Shown: positions 1-6,921, numbered from the stretch's first letter. The stretch: 19,639 bases of DNA from an uncultured Porphyromonadaceae bacterium (GCA_900541555.1 UQKE01000045.1:1-19639); one strand, 5' to 3'. The notes: generated by a model not told the origin, from the letters alone. Numbers and translations are program-made.

Positions 1-80
1 ATGTATTAAAAAAAGGAACCTCCCATCCATGGCTTGCCGATGGAATCAGGGCGTCCTGAGAGCATCCATCCAATTACGTA

Positions 81-110
81 CCCCGGCGCTCTTTGAGCGC
101 CGGGGTTTTC
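81..110 (+). terminator. Rho-independent terminator
   Basis: An 11-bp perfect GC-rich stem (CCCCGGCGCTC at 81-91, its complement at 95-105) with a TTT loop is followed by TTTTCT. It would end transcription of a plus-strand gene lying off the left edge. This shape is typical of Firmicutes. Confidence 0.85.
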
Positions 111-148
111 TGCGCCTAAAACGCGGCGGTTTATTTTCCATGCGCCTC

Positions 149-177
149 TTGCGTTTATTGGAAATGTCTGTTATAAG
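149..177 (+). promoter_or_regulatory. Candidate sigma70-type promoter of the TetR gene
   Basis: TTGCGT at 149-154 and TATAAG at 172-177 are separated by 17 bp, a good match to a -35/-10 pair. It is of housekeeping-sigma type, not the Bacteroidetes -33/-7 type used elsewhere in the window. This supports a foreign origin for the left end. Inferred from sequence only. Confidence 0.45.
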
Positions 178-179
178 CG

Positions 180-193
180 TGGCATGCATGCCA
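180..193. promoter_or_regulatory. Perfect 14-bp palindrome, possible TetR operator
   Basis: TGGCATGCATGCCA is a perfect dyad just downstream of the candidate -10 box and 13 bases before the GTG start of the TetR-family gene. TetR repressors commonly bind dyads overlapping their own promoter, so autoregulation is plausible. There is no second copy in the window to confirm it. Confidence 0.45.
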
Positions 194-206
194 AACCGGG
201 AGGGGA

Positions 207-911
207 GTGAGTGCCATCGCGATGACAAGCGCAAGTCTGCCATCCAAAAAGCGTATTTTAACGGTCTGCGTCCGGCTGTTTTTAGAGCAGGGCTACAAAA
301 AGACCACGGTCTCGGAGATTGTCCACAAGGCGGAGGTCTCCAACAGCTCGTTCCAGAATATTTTCCGCGCCAAAGACGGCGTACGGACCGAGCTGGCGGC
401 GTTCATGTTCGAAAATCAGTTTGCCATGGCGCGCAGCACGGCAGGACGCCAGCTGCCGCCGGTGTGTGTCTACGCGGTCGAGACGGCAATCCAGATGACG
501 CTGACGGAGCTGAACGAGAATCTGCGCGAGATTTATCTCGAGGCGTACACGCAGAAGGAAGCATCAGAGCATATCCTCCGCGAGACGGCAAAGGAGCTGT
601 TCGGCATTTTTGGACCCTATCAGCCGGAGCTGACGCTGGAAAAGAAGCTGCGCCTGTTTCTGATGATGAACCTGCGCGCCTACCATGTGCCGGAGGCGGA
701 AATTGCACAGGCGGTGGCGTTTATCGAGGGCTTAAACATGAGCTTTGACGATGCGTTTGACGTTTCCGGGTACGCCGTGCCGGCAATGCAGTGGGCGTGC
801 GGCGCGGGCGTGATGCAGGGCGCGAACGGGAAGCTTCTTCCCACCGCCGAGGCAGCCCGCGCGCAGACGGCGGCAATGCTTCACCGCTTCTGCGAGGATG
901 TTCTGAAATAA
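207..911 (+). CDS. TetR/AcrR-type regulator with an SLH-like C-terminal tail (hybrid ORF)
   Basis: Residues ~12-60 form a TetR-type DNA-binding head: helix RILTVCVRLFLEQGYKKTTV, then SEIVHKAEVSNSSFQNIFRAKDGV. Residues ~65-184 are the helical ligand domain (LRLFLMMNLRAYH). Residues 185-234 read instead as an S-layer homology module: DVSGYAVPAMQWACGAGVMQ, a G-rich turn, then RAQTAAMLHRF. SLH modules belong to secreted envelope proteins and make no sense on a cytoplasmic repressor. The likely explanation is a join of two genes near base 745-760, by recombination or assembly or amplification chimerism. The GTG start at 207 follows GGGAGGGGA very closely. ATG 222 is an alternative, but its spacing to the Shine-Dalgarno site is long. 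Both halves look like Oscillospiraceae/Lachnospiraceae sequence. The head is certain to be TetR-like; the natural C-terminus is unknown. Confidence 0.7.
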   Translation: MSAIAMTSASLPSKKRILTVCVRLFLEQGYKKTTVSEIVHKAEVSNSSFQNIFRAKDGVRTELAAFMFENQFAMARSTAGRQLPPVCVYAVETAIQMTLTELNENLREIYLEAYTQKEASEHILRETAKELFGIFGPYQPELTLEKKLRLFLMMNLRAYHVPEAEIAQAVAFIEGLNMSFDDAFDVSGYAVPAMQWACGAGVMQGANGKLLPTAEAARAQTAAMLHRFCEDVLK

Positions 912-912
912 C

Positions 913-945
913 AAAACCGATCAGCGCTTCTGCTCTGAGCAGAAA
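913..945. other. Broken terminator hairpin and probable chimera junction
   Basis: The left arm (913-933) is followed by a loop and then only GCAGAA of the expected right arm. The sequence then leaves the complement and becomes Bacteroidales coding sequence. A stop codon, half a long terminator stem and an abrupt change of genome style suggest a junction between about 939 and 945. Inverted-repeat junctions of this kind are typical of chimeras made during whole-genome amplification or assembly. Confidence 0.55.
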
Positions 946-957
946 CGTGCAGAAATC

Positions 958-1482
958 ATGGATTTCCCGACGGCAGAATTTCAAGAAGGCGATTTGGCGT
1001 TTCGGCGCGGTCGCAGCTTTGAAAGCAGGGCGGTGCTTGAAGCCGACAGCGGCGGGCTTTATTCGCATGTGGGCATATTGGTTCGCAGGGATGGGCAGTG
1101 GCGTGTCGTTCATGCAGTGCCGGGCGAACGCGAGGAAGGCGATAGCATTGATCGGGTGAAGGTGGAAAGCCTCGAAGCATTTTTCGCTTCCGACCGTGCA
1201 GCCACCGGCGAGATTGTGCGGCTTGTTGATGCCGGCGATGGGAGCTTGGCGGCGCGCAAGGCTTTGTCGAAAGAAGGCATTCCATTCGATCATGATTATG
1301 ATCTTGCAGACACGAGCCGTCTTTACTGTACGGAATTGATAGCGCATGCCTATAACACGACCGGCGGGCATTTGAACGCCGACAGCCTGACAGAGGTGAA
1401 TTTTCCACTCTTTGGAGGTACTTACTTATTGCCATCGGCAATATATCAACACAACCGGCATATAACCATTTTTAAATATTAA
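958..1482 (+). CDS. YiiX/YebB-like NlpC/P60-superfamily (permuted papain-fold) hydrolase, 5' end probably lost
   Basis: This is a 174-aa protein of the permuted papain-like group (YiiX/YaeF/YebB, peptidase C92 type). The visible signature is EGDLAFRRG at 10-18, the SHVGILV motif with the candidate catalytic H37, and LYCTEL with the candidate nucleophile C124 and E126. Relatives act on amide or ester bonds in the envelope and usually carry an N-terminal signal or membrane segment. None is present here, and the reading frame stays open upstream to the stop at 904-906, across the suspected junction near 941. The native start has therefore probably been replaced, and ATG 958 may be an internal methionine. 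The gene ends 28 bases before the lipoprotein gene, so the two may be co-transcribed. The substrate cannot be told from sequence. Confidence 0.75.
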   Translation: MDFPTAEFQEGDLAFRRGRSFESRAVLEADSGGLYSHVGILVRRDGQWRVVHAVPGEREEGDSIDRVKVESLEAFFASDRAATGEIVRLVDAGDGSLAARKALSKEGIPFDHDYDLADTSRLYCTELIAHAYNTTGGHLNADSLTEVNFPLFGGTYLLPSAIYQHNRHITIFKY

Positions 1483-1510
1483 CTTTTTACTAACTAAACA
1501 TTTAATCATT

Positions 1511-1915
1511 ATGAGAAAGTCTATTTTATTTTTAGCCGCTGTGGCTATGATGTTTGTATTTGCTTCTTGTGGAGGAAACAGCCCGAAAGATGCAGCAGAG
1601 TCTTATGCAGAAATGGTAAAAGCGCAGGATTATGAAGGTATTGCCGACATGATGGCTTTTCCTGACGATATGTCGAAAGAAGACAAAGATGCTGCAAAGG
1701 CATTGTTTGTATCGTTGGCAAAGGAAAAAATGTCGAAGGAAATCGAATCCAGAGAAGGTATTGATAAATACGAAATCGGCGAAGAGAAAATCAGCGAGGA
1801 TGGAAAAACTGCCGAAGTGTCAATAACGTTCTATTTTAAAGACGGTTCGAAAGAAGAGGATAGTGTCGACTTGGAACTTGTCGACGACGAATGGAAACTT
1901 CCGTACATGAAGTAA
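1511..1915 (+). CDS. DUF4878-like small lipoprotein
   Basis: This 134-aa protein has a type II signal peptide (MRKSILFLAAVAMMFVFASC) with lipobox FASC and lipidated Cys20, followed by GGNS. The mature part holds one small alpha+beta domain: PKDAAESYAEMVKAQDYEGI, a charged helical stretch, then strands (AEVSITFYFKDGS, DLELVDDEWKLPYMK). This layout resembles the NTF2/lumazine-binding-like DUF4878 lipoproteins common in Bacteroidetes. Their function is unknown, and they probably sit in the outer membrane. The leader is A/T-rich without a Shine-Dalgarno sequence, as usual for the phylum. A terminator follows at 1930. Confidence 0.8.
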   Translation: MRKSILFLAAVAMMFVFASCGGNSPKDAAESYAEMVKAQDYEGIADMMAFPDDMSKEDKDAAKALFVSLAKEKMSKEIESREGIDKYEIGEEKISEDGKTAEVSITFYFKDGSKEEDSVDLELVDDEWKLPYMK

Positions 1916-1929
1916 GAAGATAATTGATT

Positions 1930-1972
1930 GGCAAGGAGCAGCAAAGGATGAATTTGCCTCCTTGCCATTTTT
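1930..1972 (+). terminator. Rho-independent terminator after the lipoprotein gene
   Basis: GGCAAGGAG (1930-1938) pairs with CTCCTTGCC (1958-1966). The stem continues, past a two-base bulge, with GCAAA pairing to TTTGC. T5 follows at 1968-1972. It starts 15 bases after the stop codon. Confidence 0.85.
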
Positions 1973-2042
1973 ATATTCATGCTGTCGCATTGCAATTGTA
2001 TTTGCGCAGCCGGATTTGTGAATAATCACCAAAATTATCGCT

Positions 2043-4691
2043 ATGAGAAAGAGAAATATCATCGTGCTGTTGGCATTGGCTTTGTTCTCCATGCCTGCAC
2101 AGCCCCAATTCTTTCGCCAGCTTGGAAAGGAATTGAAGAAGACGGCGGAAGAAGCGGCGCGCCAGGCAGTCGACGATTTGCTTGGAAAAGACGAGAAAGC
2201 GGAACCGCAAAAGCAGCAAGCGACAGCGACAACTGAGGCAGACCTGGCTGTCGCCGAAATTCCGACCATCAAGTTTACGGAAACTTCATTTTATGCTGTC
2301 CGCATCACCAACGATACGAAATTTTTGAAAATACCGAAATATGCCAGTGTCTCGGATGTGCACGACGGCATTTTCAGCGTGACGTCGGAATATGGCGATG
2401 TGGCGTTTTTCTATGAAGACGGCACAATGCTTTTCGATTACATTTGGAAAGCAATCGGCAATTTCGCTCCGGCGCAATTCGACAATGGCGTCTGCCTCAT
2501 GCGCAGCAAGGAGAAAGTGGGCACGCAATACCCGCTCTGCATCCTTTATCGCGACGGGCGAGTCAAGCAACTTCCGACCGAATACTACAACGGGACGCAA
2601 TTCCTCGACGGCATTGCGCGGTTGCAAAAGAAAACGCCAAGAGGCAACGTGTGGGTCTACATCAACGCGGCCGGAAAGGAAATCTATCCGAATCTGACTG
2701 AGGCGTGCAGCGTCGGCGTGCCGAACGGAGCAGGCGCGCTGAGCGAGGGCTTGCGCCCCCATTACAGCTATGCCGACAGGAAATGGGGCTACATCGACGC
2801 GCAAGGGAATGTGGCAATCAAGCCGCAATTTGCCACGGCGCGGCCTTTCAGCGAGGGCTTGGCTGCGGTGCAAGTAGAGGAAAACTATGTGAAGAAATGG
2901 GGATTCATCGATCGTGCGGGAGCGTTTGTGATTCCTGCCGAATATGGCGGATACGGGAAAATATCCGATTGCCGCAACGGTTATGTCACATGGCGCGATT
3001 GGGACAACAGCCGCGATCTTTTCATCGACAAGACTGGAAAGGTCGTAGCCACCTACAAATTGGCCACGCCTTTCCTCAACGGCTACGCATTGGTGAAACC
3101 TATGGAGGGCGAAGGCTCGCAGACGTTGGACTACATGTGGGTGATCGACACGAATTTCCGCGTTGTCGGCACGTCGCCCATCAAATACTTTGATAAAAAC
3201 GATGCATTGCCCGACGGGTTGGCTCATGGCGCCGGCGTGTATTCCATATCGGGCGGCGGGGACAATCCGTTTGTGATGCTTCCGAACGGGAGAATCATAA
3301 TCCGTCTGTGGGACGAGGCAAAGCAGAAATCGCTGTGGGGGCGCATAGGCACGTATACCGACGACTTGCGCGCGCAAGTGCGTTTTACCATTCCGCGCAA
3401 CGTCAAGCCGAACAAAGAACCGATCTACTACGAGGGCTTTATCGATGAAACGGGCAAGGTGACGCTTGTCTATACGACCGACGAACTTACGCAGATTGTT
3501 GATCCGCGAGAACCTTCGGAACCGGTAGTGCCTACGCCTCCCGGACCGGGGCCGGTCGAACCTGGGCCTCCTGTCCCGCCGAGTCCCGGACCTGAACCTC
3601 CGATTATTTATCCGATCGTAGTGGAATGGGTGTCGCAGGACGATCCGGTCGGCCCGACTGTCGTCGATGAGCCGACGTATTCGGTTTCTGTCGTGGCAGA
3701 TCCTCCGGAAGGCGGAAAGGTGGCAGGCGCGGGGACGTACAAATATGGCGATCCCGTGAACGTTGTCGCTACGGCCAACGAAGGCTGGAAACTCACATCT
3801 ATCGACTGCAACGATCCGCAGCTTGCGCCGGAAGGCAATGGCGGCGAGGTGATGATGAACGGGAAAAATCTGACTTTCACTGCCCATTTCATCAAGCGCG
3901 ACACGATCGGCGCGATTTCCGATACCGGCATTTACGCCTGCGAATCGGCTTGGAGCGACAGCGGAACGACTATTCCGTTCACGGCCTACTTGGAAATGAG
4001 CAAGGACAACAACATCTCCACTGCCTATGGCGAAAACACTTCGGGATTTTTGACGGCGATTGTCGACCCGAACCAAAATTATCCTTTCTTGTTCAATGGT
4101 TCTTCGGCGACAAGCGGCGCTATGGCAGGCCAGCTGAATGCCAAATTTTTCTTTGTCCCGATGCGCGTGGCAGGAATGATGACCGATGCTGTTACCGGCA
4201 AGCGTTATCTTGTGGCCGACGGCGGCCAGCTTATGGCGGGCGGCGTGAATGTGGACTGCACGGACCCGTTTATGAATTTGTACTTGAATTTTGTCATGAG
4301 CTACAATGGAAACACGTTTGCAACGGTTTCCAACGGGCGTTATCGCATAGAGATGACCGATGTGGACGAGGCGACCGGCGAATTTACGCTTGGAATGATG
4401 GAACGGTTTTCGCCGATCTACGGGTGGCTGCCCTCCGACGACGACCGTTTGCGCTCGAAACCGAAATCAGCCGGATGGGGATTTTTCCCGCAAAAAGATC
4501 CCGAGGGCCTGATAATGCCGTGGATTTTCTCCGGATGTCGGATGAAGCCGGCGGAAAAGCGCGACGACGTGCAATGGACGCCTCCTGCGGATTGGTTTGA
4601 AAGCCGCAACCTCTTTGAGGCTGCATGCAAGCGTCTTGGGGAGTTTATGGGCGGCATGAAGACCGACTATGAAACTTTCTGGGGCGAATAA
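2043..4691 (+). CDS. Secreted WG-repeat protein with InlB-type repeat and uncharacterised C-terminal domain
   Basis: The 882-aa protein has a type I signal peptide (MRKRNIIVLLALALFSMPA, cleavage probably near residue 19-20). An amphipathic charged helix follows (~22-60). WG beta repeats run over ~65-475; the clearest are KWGYIDAQGNVAIKPQF near 247 and KKWGFIDRAGAFVIPAEY near 285, with degenerate units such as FIDKTGKVV and FIDETGKVT. A proline-rich linker covers ~490-525. A divergent InlB B-repeat/Flg_new-like module follows at ~544-620 (PPEGGKVAGAGTYKYGDPVN, then EGWKLTSI and FTAHF). The last ~260 residues match nothing I recognise. They contain GWLPSDDDRLRSKPKSAGWG and end in FWGE, with no T9SS tail or LPXTG motif. 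It is probably periplasmic or surface-exposed, with a binding or structural role. It is monocistronic, with its own terminator at 4721. Confidence 0.85.
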   Translation: MRKRNIIVLLALALFSMPAQPQFFRQLGKELKKTAEEAARQAVDDLLGKDEKAEPQKQQATATTEADLAVAEIPTIKFTETSFYAVRITNDTKFLKIPKYASVSDVHDGIFSVTSEYGDVAFFYEDGTMLFDYIWKAIGNFAPAQFDNGVCLMRSKEKVGTQYPLCILYRDGRVKQLPTEYYNGTQFLDGIARLQKKTPRGNVWVYINAAGKEIYPNLTEACSVGVPNGAGALSEGLRPHYSYADRKWGYIDAQGNVAIKPQFATARPFSEGLAAVQVEENYVKKWGFIDRAGAFVIPAEYGGYGKISDCRNGYVTWRDWDNSRDLFIDKTGKVVATYKLATPFLNGYALVKPMEGEGSQTLDYMWVIDTNFRVVGTSPIKYFDKNDALPDGLAHGAGVYSISGGGDNPFVMLPNGRIIIRLWDEAKQKSLWGRIGTYTDDLRAQVRFTIPRNVKPNKEPIYYEGFIDETGKVTLVYTTDELTQIVDPREPSEPVVPTPPGPGPVEPGPPVPPSPGPEPPIIYPIVVEWVSQDDPVGPTVVDEPTYSVSVVADPPEGGKVAGAGTYKYGDPVNVVATANEGWKLTSIDCNDPQLAPEGNGGEVMMNGKNLTFTAHFIKRDTIGAISDTGIYACESAWSDSGTTIPFTAYLEMSKDNNISTAYGENTSGFLTAIVDPNQNYPFLFNGSSATSGAMAGQLNAKFFFVPMRVAGMMTDAVTGKRYLVADGGQLMAGGVNVDCTDPFMNLYLNFVMSYNGNTFATVSNGRYRIEMTDVDEATGEFTLGMMERFSPIYGWLPSDDDRLRSKPKSAGWGFFPQKDPEGLIMPWIFSGCRMKPAEKRDDVQWTPPADWFESRNLFEAACKRLGEFMGGMKTDYETFWGE

Positions 4692-4720
4692 ATCCCGCTC
4701 GACGGCTTGGAAAACACAGA

Positions 4721-4748
4721 GAGGCTGCCTTGCGCAGCCTCTTTTGTT
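4721..4748 (+). terminator. Rho-independent terminator of the WG-repeat gene
   Basis: A perfect 8-bp stem GAGGCTGC (4721-4728) / GCAGCCTC (4734-4741) with a 5-base loop is followed by TTTTGTTT, 29 bases after the stop codon. Confidence 0.9.
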
Positions 4749-4830
4749 TGGAGCTTAAAGGATGGTGAATTTGGGATAACACGCTCTGTTGCTAATGGGT
4801 GCGGTTACTACGAATTTGCGGCTGACGGTC

Positions 4831-4902
4831 AACCCCTTCGGCTCGCAGGCGAGCCACTTCCCCTATATCGCGCCGGCGCGGCGACACAGGGGAAGACATT
4901 GC
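4831..4902 (+). repeat. Dispersed two-hairpin repeat, copy A
   Basis: It begins AACCCCTTCG and is followed at once by a 7-bp hairpin, GGCTCGC (4840-4846) and GCGAGCC (4849-4855). A second long hairpin has outer arms CTTCCCCT (4857-4864) and AGGGGAAG (4888-4895) around the GC palindrome CGCGCCGGCGCG. The unit ends GACATTGC. A second unit with the same layout lies at 18333-18398. The flanking parts of 4750-5044 show no gene. Such units resemble REP/BIME-type non-coding repeats seen between bacterial genes. Confidence 0.65.
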
Positions 4903-4976
4903 CGGTAGCGGCCTATGATTAAGAGTTTTTCGTTTCATCTATTAATATATATTAGCAAATATTTATATATTTTATA

Positions 4977-5004
4977 TTGGGGGGGGTAAAACGACTTATC
5001 TTTG
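4977..5004 (+). promoter_or_regulatory. Bacteroidetes-type promoter with a G8 tract in its spacer
   Basis: TTG at 4977-4979 (-33 element) and TATCTTTG at 4997-5004 (exact TAnnTTTG, -7 element) are separated by 17 bp. Eight consecutive G residues at 4979-4986 begin at the -33 element. The spacing is shorter than the 20 bp seen at other promoters in this window. Gain of a few G residues by slippage would restore it, so expression of the downstream operon might be phase-variable. Confidence 0.65.
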
Positions 5005-5044
5005 CAAAAAGATATTTACAAACCAATATTAAAACAAAATTATT

Positions 5045-5320
5045 ATGGAACAAGTTACTCCTCCAATGCCTGTGCAACCAAAGAAAGGCAATGCAATGGG
5101 CGTTACCGGCTTTGTGCTGTCGTTAGTCACTTTGATTTTGGGTTGGATTCCCGTTTTGGGATGGATTTTGTGGGCGTTAGGCCTTATTTTTTCTTGCATC
5201 GGTTTAGGAAAGCAGCCGCGCGGGCTTGCCATTGCCGGATTGTGCATTTCGGTATTTGGCATTATTTGTTTGGTGGTTTTATTTGCAGCACTTGGCATTG
5301 CGAGCGCATCCCTTTTATGA
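5045..5320 (+). CDS. Small DUF4190-like membrane protein
   Basis: This 91-aa protein has a short polar proline-containing N-terminus (MEQVTPPMPVQPKKG) and a hydrophobic body with about three membrane segments: FVLSLVTLILGWIPVLGWIL, WALGLIFSCIGLG, and a C-terminal LAIAGLCISVFGIICLVVLF. The GxxGFVLSL start, the central helical hairpin and the RGLAIAGLCIS motif resemble DUF4190 family membrane proteins, whose role is unknown. It is the first gene after the poly-G promoter, with an A-rich leader in front of the ATG. The lipoprotein gene follows 32 bases later in the same direction and is likely co-transcribed. Confidence 0.8.
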   Translation: MEQVTPPMPVQPKKGNAMGVTGFVLSLVTLILGWIPVLGWILWALGLIFSCIGLGKQPRGLAIAGLCISVFGIICLVVLFAALGIASASLL

Positions 5321-5352
5321 TATGTAGAACTTAAACTATAAAAAATAAAACT

Positions 5353-5778
5353 ATGAAGAAAAATTGGTTATTGGCTGTTTGCTGTGTTTTTGCATTGGCC
5401 GGATGTAAAGGAAATTCAGAGGAATCAGTAGAAGACAAGCTTGAACGATTAGGAGACAAGCTCGAACAGACGGTAGAAGGGTCGCATAGCGACGATGCTG
5501 TGGAATCGGATTACGAAGAGGAATCGGATGCGGTTTCGTCGAGTTCTTCGGATTGGGACAGTGCGCTCGATGAGTATGAAGAATATGTCGACGAGTACAT
5601 CAAGTTCTATAAAAAGGCGATGGAAGGCGATATGAGCGCCATGTCGGAATATGCAAGTTTGCTTGAAAAAGCACAAAGCATGTACGACAAACTTGATGGC
5701 GCGCAAGGCGAAATGACTGCATCGCAACTTGCTCGTTTGAATAAAATTCAAATGAAGATGGTTAATGCCATGCAGTAG
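5353..5778 (+). CDS. Acidic helical lipoprotein
   Basis: This 141-aa protein has a lipoprotein signal MKKNWLLAVCCVFALAGC with lipidated Cys18, then KGNSEES. Residues ~25-70 are a low-complexity Glu/Asp/Ser linker (DYEEESDAVSSSSSDWDS). Residues ~70-141 are helical: LDEYEEYVDEYIKFYKKAME, AMSEYASLLEKAQSMYDKLD, then ARLNKIQMKMVNAMQ. I associate this helical pattern with the DUF6591 lipoproteins of Bacteroidales, from memory only. The function is unknown. The gene sits 32 bases after the DUF4190-like gene and is followed by a terminator, closing a two-gene operon. Confidence 0.8.
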   Translation: MKKNWLLAVCCVFALAGCKGNSEESVEDKLERLGDKLEQTVEGSHSDDAVESDYEEESDAVSSSSSDWDSALDEYEEYVDEYIKFYKKAMEGDMSAMSEYASLLEKAQSMYDKLDGAQGEMTASQLARLNKIQMKMVNAMQ

Positions 5779-5803
5779 GCAGGGGATATTGCATTGACAG
5801 TTG

Positions 5804-5835
5804 GTGGCGGCACTGCTTTCGGGCAATGCCGCCAC
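5804..5835 (+). terminator. Hairpin terminator after the lipoprotein operon
   Basis: GTGGCGGCA (5804-5812) pairs with TGCCGCCAC (5827-5835). An inner TGC/GCA pair continues the stem past a C-A mismatch, around the loop TTTCGG. Only a short T-rich tail (ATTTG) follows, so termination may be partial. Confidence 0.7.
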
Positions 5836-5836
5836 A

Positions 5837-5869
5837 TTTGTCGTGTTTCGGGTATTTTTTGTAATTTTA
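5837..5869 (+). promoter_or_regulatory. Candidate promoter of the DUF2148 gene
   Basis: TTTG at 5837-5840 and TAATTTTA at 5862-5869 (one mismatch to TAnnTTTG) are 21 bp apart, about 39 bases before the ATG at 5908. The weak -7 match keeps this tentative. Confidence 0.35.
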
Positions 5870-5907
5870 GCTGCGCGAAACGCGGAATTATTTTAAAGAT
5901 AGCAATT

Positions 5908-6441
5908 ATGGTTACGAACGAAAGAGACGTGCGCCACTCCTTGGTGGTGGAAGCGGCACGCCGGATGATGACGGCGGCACGGACTGCGCCGAAAGGAAAA
6001 GGCGTGGATATTATTGAAATTGCACTTGTGGAGGATTGGGACGACTTGTCGGCATTGGCCGATGCGATGCGCCGCAAGGCAGAAGAGTCGGGGTTTAAAT
6101 TCTTGCTGCGCGATGCCGACAATATCTTGCAAGGCGATGCAGTGCTTCTCATTGGCACGCGCCGCATGCCGATGGGGTTGAATTGCGGGTATTGCGGTTA
6201 TCCCGAATGTGAGCTGAATCCCGTCGGAAATCCTTGCGCCATCAACAGCATAGACGTGGGAATCGCCGTCGGGTCGGCATGTGCGGCAGCTGCCGATGCA
6301 CGAGTGGACACACGCGTGATGTTTTCTGCCGGATGGTCGTCGTTGCAGTTGGGATGGCTGCCGGACTGCTCGCAAGTCATAGCCATTGCCGTCAGCGCGT
6401 CGTCGAAAAATCCTTATTTCGACCGCAAGCCGAAAGACTGA
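5908..6441 (+). CDS. DUF2148 ferredoxin-domain protein
   Basis: This 177-aa protein carries a four-cysteine cluster motif, CGYCGYPEC (C93, C96, C101) followed by C110 in GNPC, suited to holding an iron-sulfur cluster. The N-terminus (ERDVRHSLVVEAARRMMTAA) and the glycine-rich tail with VMFSAGWSSLQLGWLPDCSQ match the DUF2148 ferredoxin-domain family of anaerobes. Those proteins are thought to be small cytoplasmic redox proteins, but the reaction is not established. An in-frame TTG upstream would add 38 residues. ATG 5908 fits better, because the family begins close to this point and the extra stretch lies over the terminator region. The 3' end overlaps the convergent Fur-type gene by 28 bp. 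Confidence 0.85.
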   Translation: MVTNERDVRHSLVVEAARRMMTAARTAPKGKGVDIIEIALVEDWDDLSALADAMRRKAEESGFKFLLRDADNILQGDAVLLIGTRRMPMGLNCGYCGYPECELNPVGNPCAINSIDVGIAVGSACAAAADARVDTRVMFSAGWSSLQLGWLPDCSQVIAIAVSASSKNPYFDRKPKD

Positions 6442-6860
6442 TGGCGGGAGCATTCGGGGCATAGCCCTTTCAGCACGTAGTTGACGCTTTCGAGGGCGAA
6501 ACCTTCCGGTAAGTGCACGATTGGCACGGGCAATCCGCGCAGGCAAAGCGTGCGGTGGCATTTCGTGCAGTAGAAATGCGTGTGGAGATCGTCCACGTCG
6601 CAAGAACATTCATTGCTGCAAACGGCGTATTTCAGCGCACCGCTTCCGTCGTCGATGCTGTGGATCAGATGGTGGGAAAGGAAGAGCGCGAGGGTGCGCG
6701 AAACGGTCGACTTGTCGACTGTCACGAGCAAATCTGTCAAGTCGAGCAAAGATACGGCTCGCTGCTCGCGCATCATCGTGCGCAGTATGAGCACACGCAT
6801 GGCCGTGGGCTTGATGTCGCGCAGCGACAGTTTTTCCAAATAGATTTGTTCGTCGTTCAT
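6414..6860 (-). CDS. Fur-family transcriptional repressor (metal sensor, possibly Zur-like)
   Basis: The 148-aa protein has a winged-helix DNA-binding half at residues ~1-80 (LRDIKPTAMRVLILRTMM, then VDKSTVSRTLALFLSHHLIH). The dimerisation and metal half includes DLHTHFYCTKC (H93, H95, C98, C101) and CPEC (C134, C137). The two CxxC pairs are the structural zinc site of Fur proteins, and HTHF supplies regulatory-site ligands. It lies 61 bases downstream of the P1B-ATPase gene on the same strand. A zinc- or heavy-metal-sensing role is therefore more likely than iron, but this is inference. A possible own promoter lies in the gap. The 3' end overlaps the convergent DUF2148 gene by 28 bp, and no terminator separates them. 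Confidence 0.88.
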   Translation of the reverse strand: MNDEQIYLEKLSLRDIKPTAMRVLILRTMMREQRAVSLLDLTDLLVTVDKSTVSRTLALFLSHHLIHSIDDGSGALKYAVCSNECSCDVDDLHTHFYCTKCHRTLCLRGLPVPIVHLPEGFALESVNYVLKGLCPECSRHQSFGLRSK

Positions 6861-6881
6861 GTCGGTTTTTGTTTCGATTGC

Positions 6882-6913
6882 CGAAGATACGCATTATATC
6901 GTCCTTTGCCAAA
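6882..6913 (-). promoter_or_regulatory. Candidate promoter of the Fur-family gene
   Basis: On the minus strand TTTG (6913-6910), 20 bp, then TATCTTCG (6889-6882, one mismatch to TAnnTTTG) lies just before the ATG at 6860. An exact TATTTTTG also occurs at 6917-6910 but has no -33 partner. The spacer contains the loose dyad GATA...TATC, which could serve a regulator. Confidence 0.4.
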
Positions 6914-6921
6914 AATAGGGG

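Larger units (their letters stand above)
1..206. other. Foreign-looking leader segment, no complete gene
   Basis: No complete gene is visible. One frame from base 3 reads about 18 codons to a TGA at 57-59, just upstream of the terminator at 81-110. It could be the last codons of a gene lying mostly outside the window, but no family is recognisable. The rest holds the terminator, a sigma70-like promoter and a dyad in front of the TetR gene. The high-GC stem and the strong Shine-Dalgarno sequence are unlike the Bacteroidales sequence that fills the rest of the window. Confidence 0.5.

Noticed and set aside
721..1371. Minus-strand frame spanning the TetR and YiiX-like genes
   Set aside because: It crosses the suspected junction and is opposite two genes with family motifs.
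2286..4076. Long open frame of 596 codons antisense to the WG-repeat gene
   Set aside because: It is an Arg/His/Val-rich shadow frame without domains, opposite a gene with a clear signal peptide and repeats.
4707..4922. Small 71-codon plus-strand frame
   Set aside because: It starts within the terminator and runs through the two-hairpin repeat; the translation has no protein-like pattern.
5794..5907. TTG start adding 38 residues to the DUF2148 protein
   Set aside because: It overlaps the upstream terminator hairpin and the candidate promoter; the family begins near the ATG at 5908.
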